The notes below the pieces were generated by a model. That model was not told where the DNA came from, searched no databases, and saw only the letters and a list, made by a program, of their open reading frames with translations. This document shows, piece after piece, positions 51,870 through 61,487 of a stretch of DNA of 64,000 nucleotides (the stretch's first letter is position 1; every line of letters begins with the position of its first letter). Made by a program: the position numbers and the translations under genes. Source of the DNA: Polyangiaceae bacterium (GTDB lineage Bacteria; Myxococcota_A; Polyangia; Polyangiales; Polyangiaceae); contig JACKEB010000012.1 in the NCBI GenBank assembly GCA_020633205.1, forward strand, positions 434,001 through 498,000. Direction: 5' to 3'.

Positions 51870-52362
51870 CCGTGACCCGGGGGTCACTGGGGACGCGGTT
51901 CTTAGCTCACGATCCGCACACGCTGCAACCGGATAGCGAAGATTTTTGACTTCTGTGGGTGAATCGCTGTTTCCCGGCCAGCTGGGAGCCTCGCTGGGCA
52001 CGTCGCCCGGGGTGGAGCCAAGTGGGGCTCGCGACGCTGTCCGGACTCGCGGTTGATGTCGGGAAGCTGAGCGCCCGCTCCTCTGGGAGAGAGCTCGAGG
52101 CTGTCGCGTAAAGCGCTTCCACGCGGACGCGTTCGATGCTCCTCGAAGGTGTGATCCAAAAGTCGCGGCAACTGTCGCAGCGCGAATACACCGCCCCCCG
52201 TTCGAGAGTCGCGTCATACGTGCGGACCCTTAACAAACTCCCGTTTCTTGGCGCACTTGCTGCCAAGCGAGTCAAGCCCGACTCATGGCATGAGCATTGC
52301 TCGAAGACGCGCGGGTGGTGATTGGCTCGTGCAGAGCCAGCTTGGCTTGCTTGGAGGTTCGA
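51870..52362. other. Intergenic stretch between tRNA-Phe and the DUF2330 gene
   Basis: These 493 bases show no credible gene beyond the tRNA-Phe promoter near the left end. The right end provides the GGAGG ribosome binding site of the DUF2330 gene. Confidence 0.4.
51899..51928 (-). promoter_or_regulatory. Possible promoter of tRNA-Phe
   Basis: On the minus strand TTGCAG (51923-51928) and TAAGAA (51899-51904) lie 18 bases apart, with a predicted start about 20 bases upstream of the tRNA. The match to consensus is four of six in each box. Confidence 0.4.
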
Positions 52363-54138
52363 ATGACCAGACTGGGGTCGGGAAAGCGGCTGCTGCTACA
52401 CGCGGTGGCCTGGGTAGGCGTGGCTGCAGGCGTGCAGCTGGGTGTTCCGCGGGACGCCGCCGCGTGTGGTGGCACCTTCTGTGATAACCCAGGACCGATG
52501 CAGCCGCCGATGCCGGTGGATCAGACCGGCGAAAACGTCGTCTTCGTGATGCGCGATGGGATGGTCGAGGCGCACATCCAGATCCAGTACTCGGGTGATC
52601 CGGAGCGCTTCGCCTGGTTGATCCCGGTCCCGGTTACGCCGGAGTTTCGCGTCGGATCGCAGCAGATGTTCGTCAACTTGCTGAACGGCAGCGTGCCGAC
52701 CTTCAGCCTCACCACTCGCTTCGACGGCTGCGGCGGGGGAGGTTTCAGCTCGACCAGCAGTGGGCCTGGATGCGGCTCGAGCGACTCTTCAACGAGCGGT
52801 GCCTCGGGTGGTGGCGACGGAGCCTTCGAAGACACGGACGAAGACTCGGAGATCGTGACTCGCAAGGTGAAGGTGGGCGTCTTCGACGTCAGCGTGCTCG
52901 AGGGCGCTTCGCCAGACGACGTCGGCACCTGGCTCAGCGACAATGGTTACCTGAACGACGACCAAGCGCCGCCAATCCTTCAGGACTATGCGGAGCGAGA
53001 CTACGTCTTCGTTGCGGTTAAGTTGCAGTCGGGAGCTGGCGTCTCCGAGATCCATCCGCTGGTCATCACTTACCCTGGCACCGAGCCTTGCGTCCCGCTC
53101 AAGCTCACGGCGATTGCCGCCTCCGAAGACATGGATGTGCGCGCTTTCTTCCTAGGAGATCGGCGCGTGGTTCCCACCAACTTCAAGCACGTCGAGTTGA
53201 ACCAGCTGCAGCTCGACTGGCTTGGCTTTGGAGCTAACTACAAGACCGTAGTCTCGCGAGCCGTGGATAGCCCCGTCGCGAACGGGCGAGCGTTCATCAC
53301 GGAGTACGCTGGCCCGAGCAGCGTGGTTGATTCCTCCGGGATCTTGGACTCGCGCTGGGACAGCGGAGCGTTCGCGACTCTCACGCCGACGCAAGCGATG
53401 CAGGAGCTGGACAAACAAGGACTTTTCAGCTGTTCGCAGGCTCAGTGCGCTTCGATCCACCCACTGGTGGAGCCGCTGCTTGCGCACTACTTGCCGATCC
53501 CCGCCGGGATCACTCGAGACGCCTACTACGGCTGCGTCGAGTGCTACTCCGACACCTTCGACGACTGGGATCCTCAAGCTTTTGCCGATGATCTCGAGGA
53601 GCGAGTGATCGCGCCGGCCGAGCATGCCGTGAACGTGCTCATCGATTCCACCTACCTCACGCGCCTCTACACACGGATTTCCCCTGTGGAGATGACGGAG
53701 GATCCGATGTTCGTCGAGCGGGAAGACTACAACCAGGTCAGCGCGAACCTCACCGCGACGTCACGCACGTTGTGCAACGGGGACACGGCGCTCTACACGC
53801 CGGACGGCCAGCAAATCAACACGGGTGGCCTCGTGTCAGCGCCTTTCTTCCCGGGCATGCCCTTTGCGAGCCGCGTGGTTGAGTACACCGACGACGGGAC
53901 GGAGACGGTGCTCGTGGACAACCGCGCGAGCATCCAAAACCAGCTCGCGGACTACAACTCGCAGTACCCCTTCGATCCCTCGAGTCAACCTGGCATGAAC
54001 GCCTCATCCTCGGACGGTGGCTGCGCTTGCCGGACTCAGCCCGTGCGCACCCAGCAAGGGGGAGTGCTGGCGTTCGCCCTGGGTGCGTTCTTGCTCAGGC
54101 GCCGGCAACGTCGGCAGCGCTTGCGACGCTCAGCCTGA
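52363..54138 (+). CDS. DUF2330 protein with MYXO-CTERM-like tail
   Basis: This 591-residue exported protein starts at the ATG at 52363 with GGAGG seven bases upstream. After the signal peptide the mature start is ACGGTFC...PVDQTGENVVFV, typical of DUF2330. FAWLIPVPVTPEF and TYPGTEPCVPLKLTAIA follow. A Ser/Gly-rich insert lies near residues 125-155. The C-terminus GGCACRTQ... then a hydrophobic stretch and RRRQRRQRLRR is a MYXO-CTERM-like sorting signal, implying surface attachment. The 3' end overlaps the convergent molybdopterin oxidoreductase gene by 44 bases. No enzymatic function is known for this family. Confidence 0.88.
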   Translation: MTRLGSGKRLLLHAVAWVGVAAGVQLGVPRDAAACGGTFCDNPGPMQPPMPVDQTGENVVFVMRDGMVEAHIQIQYSGDPERFAWLIPVPVTPEFRVGSQQMFVNLLNGSVPTFSLTTRFDGCGGGGFSSTSSGPGCGSSDSSTSGASGGGDGAFEDTDEDSEIVTRKVKVGVFDVSVLEGASPDDVGTWLSDNGYLNDDQAPPILQDYAERDYVFVAVKLQSGAGVSEIHPLVITYPGTEPCVPLKLTAIAASEDMDVRAFFLGDRRVVPTNFKHVELNQLQLDWLGFGANYKTVVSRAVDSPVANGRAFITEYAGPSSVVDSSGILDSRWDSGAFATLTPTQAMQELDKQGLFSCSQAQCASIHPLVEPLLAHYLPIPAGITRDAYYGCVECYSDTFDDWDPQAFADDLEERVIAPAEHAVNVLIDSTYLTRLYTRISPVEMTEDPMFVEREDYNQVSANLTATSRTLCNGDTALYTPDGQQINTGGLVSAPFFPGMPFASRVVEYTDDGTETVLVDNRASIQNQLADYNSQYPFDPSSQPGMNASSSDGGCACRTQPVRTQQGGVLAFALGAFLLRRRQRRQRLRRSA

Positions 54139-56242
54139 CTAGCTTCTCCACGCGGACGGGGAGGGCGTTGAACTGGCACATCCCGCTCAGGCGATGTGTC
54201 GCTTCTGGACCCGATGGCGCTAGCCGATTCACATTGGCACCTCCCCGCTCCTGGGCGAGGTACCAGCTGCTCGCTTCGTGGTGCCCATATCCGTGGGGCA
54301 CCGCGATACCGCCGGGTGCGACGTTGGGGTCCAGGTCGACTTGAAGCTCGATGCGTCCCGCGTCTGAACTCAAGCGGATCCAGTCTCCATTCTTCAAGCC
54401 GAGACGGGCAGCATCTGCGGGGGCGAGGTGCGCTCGCTGGGGTTCCGGCCGCAGATCGGCGTTGTTGTGCATCCACGAGTTGTGGCCGACCCGCTGACGC
54501 TTGGAGAACAGCAAGAGCTCCTCCGTCCGCGGCAGATCACGGAGCACACGAGGAGTGTCCGCGAAGATCGCCTCCGGACACAGCTCGACTCGGCGGGACG
54601 GTGTACCGATACGTCGCTCTAGAAACTCTCCGTGGGGAGAGTCAGCGAGTCGCAACCCGTGGGGATGACGCTTGAGGCGCTGCAACGGTCTTGGACCCAA
54701 GCTCGAGGCGAGGGGCGCCGCCATCACCCCGCTCGGGCCAAACAACGCCACACTCTTTTCGAGAGCGTGGTGTGCGAGCGGAGATCCGACGTAGGTGCCG
54801 GCGGCGCGTGCGAGCTCGAGCAAGATCTGCCAGTCGTGACGGCGCTCCGCCTGCACCTCCGCCACCGCCGGCGTCCACTGCAAGTAGGGCTCCGGCTGGA
54901 GCTGGAGCTGAGCCAAAGGGATGTCCTCTCGCTCGAGCCAGTCCGTAGCGGGTAGTACCGCGTGGGCAAGCGCCGCCGTGTCGTTGACGAACAAGTCGAC
55001 GACCACGAGCAGTTCCAGTGACTCGAAGGCCTCGAGTAGTCGCCCGCCGTCCGCGGCGCTCAACAGGGGGTTTCCCGCCAAAACGACCAGCGCGCGGATC
55101 TTCTCTGGGCCAGGGGTGAGGATTTCGTCGGGCAAAATCGAGCAAGGCAGCGCGCCGAGCACGGGGCGGAAGCCGCCGATGCGGCTCGTCCACTTTGGTT
55201 CGCGATCGATGCCCAAGCGGCGCGCCCAGGTCGCGACATCGAAGGCGCCGCGGGGAAACAACCCGCCGCCGCGTCGGTCCAAGTTCCCGGTGATCGCTTC
55301 CAGGGCGATCTTGCAAGCGTAGGCTAGGCTGCCATGAGGGCCCTGGTTGACTCCCGTGGAGACATGGCAAAAGGCGCCGTCCGCCGCCGCGAACTCGCGT
55401 GCGAGGCCTTCGATGCGCTCAGCCTCGATTCCGGTCAGCTGTGAGACTCGCTGGGGGTCGAATGCTGCTGCGTGTTGCCGCAGATCCTCGAGCCCCCGCG
55501 TGAACCTGCCGACACGCACGCTATGTTGTAGACCCTCGCGCAAGATCACGTGAATCAACCCGAGGAGCAGCGCGGCGTCGCCGCCAGGGCGGATGGGTAG
55601 CCACTCGCCGACGCTCCGTGCCGTTTCCGTGCGGCGCGGATCGACAACCACCACGCGACCGCCGCGCTTCTCGATGTCCCGCAAGCGCTCGACCATGCGA
55701 GGCGCGTTGACGAAAGAGCTCTGGCTGACCGACGGGTTCGTCCCGAGGAGCAACGCAAACTGACTGTGGTCCAAGTCGGGCACTGGGTGGGTGCCTGGAG
55801 AGCCGAGCATCTCTCGCGCGACCACGAACTTGTTGTTGCAGTCGAGGGAGCCGGCATTGAAGTAGTTTCGCGTGCCGAGGCCACGCACGAACGCCGTGCC
55901 AAAGAGCGTCGTCAGCGGGCTGAACGCCGCCGGGTTCCCGAGATACACGCCAACGGCGTGGGGGCCGTGAGCCGCGCGGATACGAGCGAGTTCACTGCCC
56001 ACGCGGGCGAAGGCCTCGGACCATGTGGCACGCTCGAGCGCGCCATCCTGCCGGAGCAATGGATGATTCACCCGCGCCGGATCGCGATGCACCTGAGCGA
56101 AACGGACGCCCTTCGCGCACGCGAAGCCGCGAGACACGACGTGGTCGGGGTCGGGCGTCAGCGTGACGCCTGCGCTCCCAACCTCCGCCAGCAAACCGCA
56201 GGCTGCTTCGCAGATTCGGCAATAGGTTGCGACGCGAGTCAT
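54095..56242 (-). CDS. Molybdopterin-dependent oxidoreductase with [4Fe-4S] motif
   Basis: This 715-residue protein starts at the ATG at 56242 (MTRVATYCRICEAACGL); a longer frame to 56332 adds no conserved sequence. The N-terminus carries CxxCxxxC plus a fourth Cys in GFACAKG, the [4Fe-4S] site of bis-MGD enzymes. YFNAGSLDCNN has a Cys near the usual Mo-ligand position. The C-terminal molybdopterin-dinucleotide-binding domain ends with GHHEASSWYLAQE. No Tat signal is seen, so it is probably cytoplasmic. No partner subunits or electron-transfer genes are adjacent, leaving the substrate (formate-like or other) open. Confidence 0.88.
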   Translation of the reverse strand: MTRVATYCRICEAACGLLAEVGSAGVTLTPDPDHVVSRGFACAKGVRFAQVHRDPARVNHPLLRQDGALERATWSEAFARVGSELARIRAAHGPHAVGVYLGNPAAFSPLTTLFGTAFVRGLGTRNYFNAGSLDCNNKFVVAREMLGSPGTHPVPDLDHSQFALLLGTNPSVSQSSFVNAPRMVERLRDIEKRGGRVVVVDPRRTETARSVGEWLPIRPGGDAALLLGLIHVILREGLQHSVRVGRFTRGLEDLRQHAAAFDPQRVSQLTGIEAERIEGLAREFAAADGAFCHVSTGVNQGPHGSLAYACKIALEAITGNLDRRGGGLFPRGAFDVATWARRLGIDREPKWTSRIGGFRPVLGALPCSILPDEILTPGPEKIRALVVLAGNPLLSAADGGRLLEAFESLELLVVVDLFVNDTAALAHAVLPATDWLEREDIPLAQLQLQPEPYLQWTPAVAEVQAERRHDWQILLELARAAGTYVGSPLAHHALEKSVALFGPSGVMAAPLASSLGPRPLQRLKRHPHGLRLADSPHGEFLERRIGTPSRRVELCPEAIFADTPRVLRDLPRTEELLLFSKRQRVGHNSWMHNNADLRPEPQRAHLAPADAARLGLKNGDWIRLSSDAGRIELQVDLDPNVAPGGIAVPHGYGHHEASSWYLAQERGGANVNRLAPSGPEATHRLSGMCQFNALPVRVEKLVRLSVASAADVAGA

Positions 56243-56332
56243 GGGCTCAGCATACGAGATCCGCTCACCTGGCTGACGCCCCATTCTCCGGACCGGTTTG
56301 CCTATCCAGCGGGTATCGGCTAGCCAAGTCAC

Positions 56333-56881
56333 GTGGTTCAGCGTTCCAAGGGTCCGCTCTGGCTGCTGTTTGGCCTCGCGTTCACTCAGTGCAAGGGCAC
56401 GGACTCAACGAGTCAGGGCAGCGATGCGGCGCCCAGTGTGGCGTCGGTTGCGCCTTCCAGCGCGCCTCCACTGGAGCTGGCGCAAGTGCCTTGGGGGCGC
56501 GTGAGCGACGACCCGTTGGACCTCGCAGCCTTGGGGCGCGAGATCGGGGCACGCCGTTGCGTCGATGAGGTCGTCTCAGGAGGGGCTCACGGGGGGGAGG
56601 CGCTCAAGGTGCTGCCGTTCACCCCCGACGCCGAGACGCAGCTCGGCAAGCTGTGTGAAACATTGCCCAGCGCGTCGCTCGAGCAGCGAACGGAACGCCT
56701 GGGAAGCATCGCCCGTGTGCTGGCTCGGGGTGCGAGTGACCGAGAGGTGTCCGACGTGGCAGGGCTGAAGCGTTGCGCCGCCGTCCTGAAAGCGGCGCGC
56801 GCAGGCGCGAAGGGTCGGGAGCTCGACTACATCGAGTCAGGACTCGCAGAGCTGGAATCCAGGCATATTCACCCCAAGTGA
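56333..56881 (+). CDS. Hypothetical lipoprotein
   Basis: This 182-residue protein from a GTG at 56333 has a short hydrophobic N-terminus and a lipobox-like LAFTQC. A Ser/Ala/Pro linker is followed by a helical domain of about 130 residues with three Cys (RRCVDEV, KLCETL, KRCAAVL). No family is recognised. The ribosome binding site is poor. It is divergent from the molybdopterin oxidoreductase and precedes the pilT-like gene by 72 bases. Confidence 0.6.
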   Translation: MVQRSKGPLWLLFGLAFTQCKGTDSTSQGSDAAPSVASVAPSSAPPLELAQVPWGRVSDDPLDLAALGREIGARRCVDEVVSGGAHGGEALKVLPFTPDAETQLGKLCETLPSASLEQRTERLGSIARVLARGASDREVSDVAGLKRCAAVLKAARAGAKGRELDYIESGLAELESRHIHPK

Positions 56882-56953
56882 CCACCTCTGCCGACTGCAG
56901 GTTGGGGCGACGAATGCCGGCTGGACGCCCGGGGTTTTTGCTATCGTGGCTTG

Positions 56954-58033
56954 GTGGTCAGCCTGCCTCCCAACTCCTCCCGGAACCCTTACGCCTCCGA
57001 GGAGTTCTTTCAGCAGCTCTTGCGCAAAGCCGTGGCGGCTGGGGCGCGCGACGTGCACATCAAGGTGGGGCAGCCCCCCGCCGCGCGGGTACGCGACGAG
57101 CTGGTTTATTTCCGCGTAGATAAGATCAAGCCAGGCGATACGGAAGCGGTCGCGCGCCACGTGATCCGCGACGCACACATCCTGGAGCAGCTTGGCAGCT
57201 TGCTGGAGCACGATTGCTCTTACGCTGTGCAGGGGGTCGGTCGTTTTCGCGTCAACGTGTATCGGCAACGGGGCACGCTGGCCATCGTGATGCGCGCAAT
57301 CCCCCACAACATCCCCAGTCTCGAACAGCTGGGTGCGCCCGCGGCTTGCGCGGATCTAGCGCGCAAGGATCGAGGATTGGTGCTTTGCGTCGGTGCGGCA
57401 GGCAACGGCAAGAGCAGCACGCTGGCGGCGATGATTGGGCTCATGAATCGCTCCATGGCGCGCCACATCGTGACCATCGAGGATCCCATCGAGTTCCTGC
57501 ACCAAGACGAACGCAGCAGCGTGAGTCAACGCGAAATTGGCATGGACACTCATAGCTTCGCCATGGCTCTGCGTGCTTCCCTGCGGCAAGATCCGGATGT
57601 GATTCAAGTGGGCGAGATCCGAGACGGCGAGACCATGGAAATCGCGCTGAAAGCGGCGGAGACCGGTCACTTGGTGTTGTCCACGCTGCACACCCCCGAC
57701 GTTCAGCGAACCATGAATCGTGTCTTCGCCTTGGCCGAAGGGGACCATGAGGAGTTGCGCATGCGGCTCGCGGACTCGCTGCAAGGCATCATCGCACAAC
57801 GCTTGCTGCCGCGCGCCGATGGGCAGGGCATGGCGCTCGCTGCCGAAGTCTTGGTCGCGACAGGGTCGGTACGCGAGAGCATCCGTCGGCCGATGGGCAA
57901 CCCACCCCTCAAGGAGCTGATGGAGAGCGGCGAACATCCGTACGGCATGCAGACCTTCGCCATGGCGATCAAACGCCTCGTGCAAGCTGGGGTGCTCGAC
58001 CGCGAGCTGGCGCGGCAGCAAATGGGCTTCTAG
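56954..58033 (+). CDS. PilT-like type IV pilus retraction ATPase
   Basis: This 359-residue secretion ATPase has Walker A GAAGNGKSST, an Asp box HIVTIEDPIEF, Walker B VIQVGEIRDGETM and a His box TGHLVLSTLHT, all in order. The length fits PilT/PilU. The hexamer would power pilus retraction and twitching motility. I took the GTG at 56954; a TTG three bases earlier is also possible. No other pilus gene is adjacent, so this is likely a PilT paralogue. A hairpin-flanked C-rich motif lies downstream of its stop. Confidence 0.92.
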   Translation: MVSLPPNSSRNPYASEEFFQQLLRKAVAAGARDVHIKVGQPPAARVRDELVYFRVDKIKPGDTEAVARHVIRDAHILEQLGSLLEHDCSYAVQGVGRFRVNVYRQRGTLAIVMRAIPHNIPSLEQLGAPAACADLARKDRGLVLCVGAAGNGKSSTLAAMIGLMNRSMARHIVTIEDPIEFLHQDERSSVSQREIGMDTHSFAMALRASLRQDPDVIQVGEIRDGETMEIALKAAETGHLVLSTLHTPDVQRTMNRVFALAEGDHEELRMRLADSLQGIIAQRLLPRADGQGMALAAEVLVATGSVRESIRRPMGNPPLKELMESGEHPYGMQTFAMAIKRLVQAGVLDRELARQQMGF

Positions 58034-58197
58034 GCGCGTTCGACGCCTCACAGCGCGCCCTCTCCCCCAAAAAAACGGCGCGAATTGCCCTACGCGGAGC
58101 CTCTGTTGGAGCGAGACGACGTTCCAGGGCGTCAAAGGCTGCGTCGCGCGGCCCATCGGGCTCGACTCGGCTACCACCTCGGAGTAGACGAGCGGCC

Positions 58198-59166
58198 ATG
58201 GCTGACGCGACGGAACTGCGACACGACTGGCAGCACGCCGAGGTTCGAACCATCCACGATCTGCCGCTCTTCGAGCTCATGGATCGCGCGCGTCGGGTGC
58301 ACCTGGCGGGCCAGCCGGAGAGCGAAGTTCAGCTCTGCACACTGCTCAGCGTGAAGACCGGTGGTTGCCCGGAGAATTGCGCGTACTGCCCGCAGTCTTC
58401 CCACTACGAGACGCCTGTGAAGGGTGAGGCGATGCTGCAGGTGGACGAGGTGCTCGCCGCTGCAGAGCGAGCCAAGGCGGCCGGCTCGACGCGCTTCTGC
58501 ATGGGTGCTGCCTGGCGCTCGGTGAAGGATGGTCCGGCGTTCGATCGGGTGGTCGACATGGTGAAGGGCGTGAAGGCGCTCGGCCTCGAGGCGTGTGTGA
58601 CCCTAGGCATGCTCGAGGAGCATCAAGCGCAGAAGCTCAAGGAAGCCGGGCTCGACGCCTACAACCACAACCTCGACACCAGCCCTGGCTACTACAAGTC
58701 GATCATTTCCACGCGGACTTATGAGGACCGCTTGGTGACGCTGCGTAACGTGCGCAAGGCGGGGATCACCGTGTGCAGTGGCGGCATCATCGGCATGGGG
58801 GAGAGCGTGGACGATCGCTGCGCAATGCTGGTGCAGCTCGCGAGCCTGACGCCTCATCCCGAGAGTGTGCCGATCAACGCGCTGGTACGCGTAGCCGGCA
58901 CGCCCCTCGAGTCGCTCCCGCCCATCGACCCAACGGAGCTCGTGCGCATGATCGCGACGGCGCGTATCCTGATGCCAAGTTCGAAGGTGCGCCTGAGTGC
59001 CGGTCGCACCGAGCTCAGCCGCGAGGCGCAGCTGATGTGCCTCTACGTCGGTGCAAACAGCATTTTCTATGGCGACCAGCTACTCACCACGCCGAATCCC
59101 GAAAAGAACGCGGATCAGGACCTGATCCGGAGCGCGGGGTTGACCGCCCAAGCCCCGAGCTGTTGA
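58198..59166 (+). CDS. bioB: Biotin synthase
   Basis: This 322-residue radical SAM enzyme has GGCPENCAYCPQSSHY (Cx3Cx2C) and the later conserved motifs of BioB. These include NHNLDTSPGYY, GITVCSGGIIGMGE and VRLSAGR, with the conserved Arg of the [2Fe-2S] site. It converts dethiobiotin to biotin by sulfur insertion. Length is normal. No other bio genes are adjacent, so the rest of the pathway lies elsewhere. It starts at ATG 58198 and stops at 59166. Confidence 0.97.
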   Translation: MADATELRHDWQHAEVRTIHDLPLFELMDRARRVHLAGQPESEVQLCTLLSVKTGGCPENCAYCPQSSHYETPVKGEAMLQVDEVLAAAERAKAAGSTRFCMGAAWRSVKDGPAFDRVVDMVKGVKALGLEACVTLGMLEEHQAQKLKEAGLDAYNHNLDTSPGYYKSIISTRTYEDRLVTLRNVRKAGITVCSGGIIGMGESVDDRCAMLVQLASLTPHPESVPINALVRVAGTPLESLPPIDPTELVRMIATARILMPSSKVRLSAGRTELSREAQLMCLYVGANSIFYGDQLLTTPNPEKNADQDLIRSAGLTAQAPSC

Positions 59167-59506
59167 GCACCTCAGCCGTCGAGCAGCCCTGCTGCCAAGC
59201 TGCCGAGCTGACGAGGCAGTAAGCAACGCACCAGACGCAGAGCGTGCTGTTCCGCACGGTTAATCGACGAGCGCACCTCTCGGAGCACCACTGCCTCTCG
59301 GGGTACCACTGCCTCTCGGGGTACCACTGCGACGCGATCCGTGGCGTTCGTATCCGACCTAAGTCGGACTTGAATACCTCGGCCTTGACGGGCACCTCGA
59401 CTAAGCGCAGGTTTTGACCTGCTCGGCTGTGGTCAGCGAACCGTCCCTCTCGCCGGCCTCAGCCACCCAAGCAGTCGCTTCGCTTTTCGTGCTCACGGAG
59501 TCCCCA
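59167..59506. other. Intergenic stretch with an 18-bp tandem repeat
   Basis: These 340 bases lie between bioB and the DUF4266 gene. CCTCTCGGGGTACCACTG is repeated at 59294 and 59312, with a variant at 59276 (16/18). No other gene-like sequence was seen. Confidence 0.5.
59276..59329. repeat. 18-bp tandem repeat, 3 copies
   Basis: Two perfect units CCTCTCGGGGTACCACTG and one diverged copy (two changes) run head to tail. Confidence 0.85.
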
Positions 59507-59758
59507 ATGCCCCCCACGCCCGTCCGACGGAACCGCCAGCGGTCCGACGTCACGCTTCGGCCGTTGCTCGCCCTGATGGCCTTGTCGGCAATCGCCGCCG
59601 GGTGCGCCCCCGTCGCGCCCTATCAGCGAGGCCGATTGGCTGATCCAAGCATGGCGCCTGGCTTCGCCGAGAGCGCGGCAAACGACCACGTTCAGGCAGT
59701 GCAAGAAGGAGCGGTTGGCGGCAAGGTTGGTGTGGGGAGCGGCTGCGGATGCAACTAG
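59507..59758 (+). CDS. DUF4266 lipoprotein
   Basis: I chose the ATG at 59507 (MPPTPVRRNRQ) with GGAG upstream; an in-frame start at 59414 would add 31 residues. The 83-residue precursor has lipobox IAAGC. The tail (HVQAVQEGAVGGKVGVGSGCGCN) matches DUF4266, a family found beside DUF3570 genes. The C-terminal GCGCN is conserved. It is a small lipoprotein, probably outer-membrane facing the periplasm. Its end overlaps the start of the DUF3570 gene by 10 bases. Confidence 0.85.
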   Translation: MPPTPVRRNRQRSDVTLRPLLALMALSAIAAGCAPVAPYQRGRLADPSMAPGFAESAANDHVQAVQEGAVGGKVGVGSGCGCN

Positions 59759-60969
59759 GCGGTTCCTTGCGGAATCGAGTTGCTCGCAACGTTCGGCGCC
59801 CGCTCCAGGGTGCGCTGCGTCTCACAGTGGTCGCCGCGGCGCTGCTCGGGGCCTCTTCCGCGGGGGGCGAGCCGCTCAGGTATCAGCTGGGAAGCGAGGT
59901 CGCTGGCTACGCTGATACGGACCACGTGATGGTGCTCACGCCATCGCTCAGCATGGCAGCGGACCAGCCGACGGCGGGCTGGAAGGCAAACGCTTCCTAC
60001 CTCGTAGACATCGTGACGGCGGCGTCGGTGGACATCGTGTCGACGGCGAGTCCGCGTTGGACCGAGGTGCGGCATGCGGGCGCGCTCGGCGCGGACTATC
60101 AACCGGAGAACTTCGGCGTGAGCCTCGGCGGGAGTGTCTCGAGGGAGCCGGACTACCTCTCCTGGTACGTCGGTGGCTCTTTCCGTGTGGAGATGTACGA
60201 TAAGCGCTTCACCCCGCTAATTGGTTACTCGTACTCCCAGGACACCGCTGGCCGCAAGGATACGCCGTTCTCCGTGTACTCCCTCGAGCTCGAGCGGAAC
60301 ACGATCCAGCTGGGCGCTGAGATCATCTTGAACCCCTCGAGCCGGCTGACGCTCTCCACGGAGGCGGTCCTGGAAGATGGTCGTCAGGAGAAGCCCTACA
60401 GGTACTTGCCCGTGTTTGACGCACAAACCGCGTCGACGGTGCCGCGAGGCGCCTCGGTGGAGCTGGTGAATCAGCTGCGGCTACCGGGGGAAATGTCCGA
60501 GCGCTTGCCGGACACCCGACGCCGGTACTCGGTGGCGGGTGAATTCGCCACGCGGGACGGCGATCATACGCTGCGTGTTTCCGAGCGGCTCTACGGGGAC
60601 ACTTGGGGGGTGCTCGCGACGACGACCGACGCGATCTACGTGTTGGGGATCGGCGGTGGTTTCCGCGTCTGGCCGCACCTGCGCTTCCACCTGCAGGACG
60701 GAGCGAGCTTTTGGCAGCGCGCCTACGTGGCAGATCCCACCAGTGGTCAAATCAGCTACCCCAGTCTACGCACGGGGGATCGAGAGCTGAGTCCACTGCT
60801 CACCGCCACGGCGGGAGGCGGGGTCGAGTACACGACCTCGAATATCCCGAACACCGGCTGGGTGTTCACTGGGCTGGTGGATGTCGGGCGCACGAGCTAC
60901 TTCGACGCCCTCTACATCGACTCGCGGACGAGCTTCCTGGTCAGCTTGATGGCGGGGCATTCGCTATGA
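59749..60969 (+). CDS. DUF3570 outer-membrane beta-barrel protein
   Basis: This 406-residue protein has an N-terminal signal peptide (LTVVAAALLGASSAGGE) and then alternating beta-strand sequence of barrel type. DUF3570 features appear as AGYADTDHVMVLTPSLSM, ASYLVDIVTAASVDIVSTASPR and a final SFLVSLMAGHSL strand. The family is usually encoded next to DUF4266 proteins. Role unknown; a porin or an electron-transfer-linked barrel is possible. It overlaps both neighbours (ATGA with the downstream gene), indicating one operon. Confidence 0.85.
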   Translation: MQLGGSLRNRVARNVRRPLQGALRLTVVAAALLGASSAGGEPLRYQLGSEVAGYADTDHVMVLTPSLSMAADQPTAGWKANASYLVDIVTAASVDIVSTASPRWTEVRHAGALGADYQPENFGVSLGGSVSREPDYLSWYVGGSFRVEMYDKRFTPLIGYSYSQDTAGRKDTPFSVYSLELERNTIQLGAEIILNPSSRLTLSTEAVLEDGRQEKPYRYLPVFDAQTASTVPRGASVELVNQLRLPGEMSERLPDTRRRYSVAGEFATRDGDHTLRVSERLYGDTWGVLATTTDAIYVLGIGGGFRVWPHLRFHLQDGASFWQRAYVADPTSGQISYPSLRTGDRELSPLLTATAGGGVEYTTSNIPNTGWVFTGLVDVGRTSYFDALYIDSRTSFLVSLMAGHSL

Positions 60970-61487
60970 GGCCATTGACTTTGTCCTTCGTCGCGGTCGC
61001 TTTCGCCGCCGCACTGAGTGGTGCGTGCACCGATCCCACGATTGCCAAGGAGCAAGACTCTCTGGGGCCTGAGCAGTCCGGTGTGCCACGTGGCCCGACG
61101 CATCGTCCCGGGCAACCTTGTGTGCACTGTCACCAGTCCGGAGGTGAAGGCAGTCCCAACTTCAGCGTCGCCGGCACTATCTTCCAGGACAAGGACCGGC
61201 AACTACCCATCGACGGCGCGTTGGTCTCGTTGATCGACTCGAACGGTGACGGGTACAGCGTGAGGACCAACTGCGCGGGTAACTTCTATATCACCGAGAA
61301 CGACTGGCAGCCTCAATTCCCGATCTGGGCCAGCGTGTCCTGGTCAGATATCCATGTGGATATGGAAACGCCCATCTATCGTGACGGCGCTTGCGCTGGC
61401 TGCCACAACCTCCAGGCAGGCCCCGACAGCCCGGGGCACGTGTACGTCTCGGAGACGCCCATCTCTGCTCGAGGAGGCTGCAGGTGA
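60966..61487 (+). CDS. Lipoprotein with two CxxCH haem motifs
   Basis: This 173-residue protein from ATG 60966 (ATGA overlap with the DUF3570 gene) has lipobox LSGAC. It carries two haem-binding motifs, CVHCH near 55 and CAGCH near 150, which flank a carboxypeptidase-regulatory-like beta domain (GTIFQDKDRQLPIDGALVSL). This predicts a dihaem periplasmic or surface cytochrome. The stop overlaps the next gene (GTGA at 61484-61487). Its membership in the DUF4266-DUF3570 operon suggests an electron-transfer role for the whole unit. Confidence 0.82.
   Translation: MRPLTLSFVAVAFAAALSGACTDPTIAKEQDSLGPEQSGVPRGPTHRPGQPCVHCHQSGGEGSPNFSVAGTIFQDKDRQLPIDGALVSLIDSNGDGYSVRTNCAGNFYITENDWQPQFPIWASVSWSDIHVDMETPIYRDGACAGCHNLQAGPDSPGHVYVSETPISARGGCR

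Noticed and set aside
58053..58082. Strong intrinsic terminator after the pilT-like gene
   Set aside because: The CGCGCC/GGCGCG stem encloses a 17-base loop and the A-run lies inside the loop, so it does not make a good terminator in either direction.
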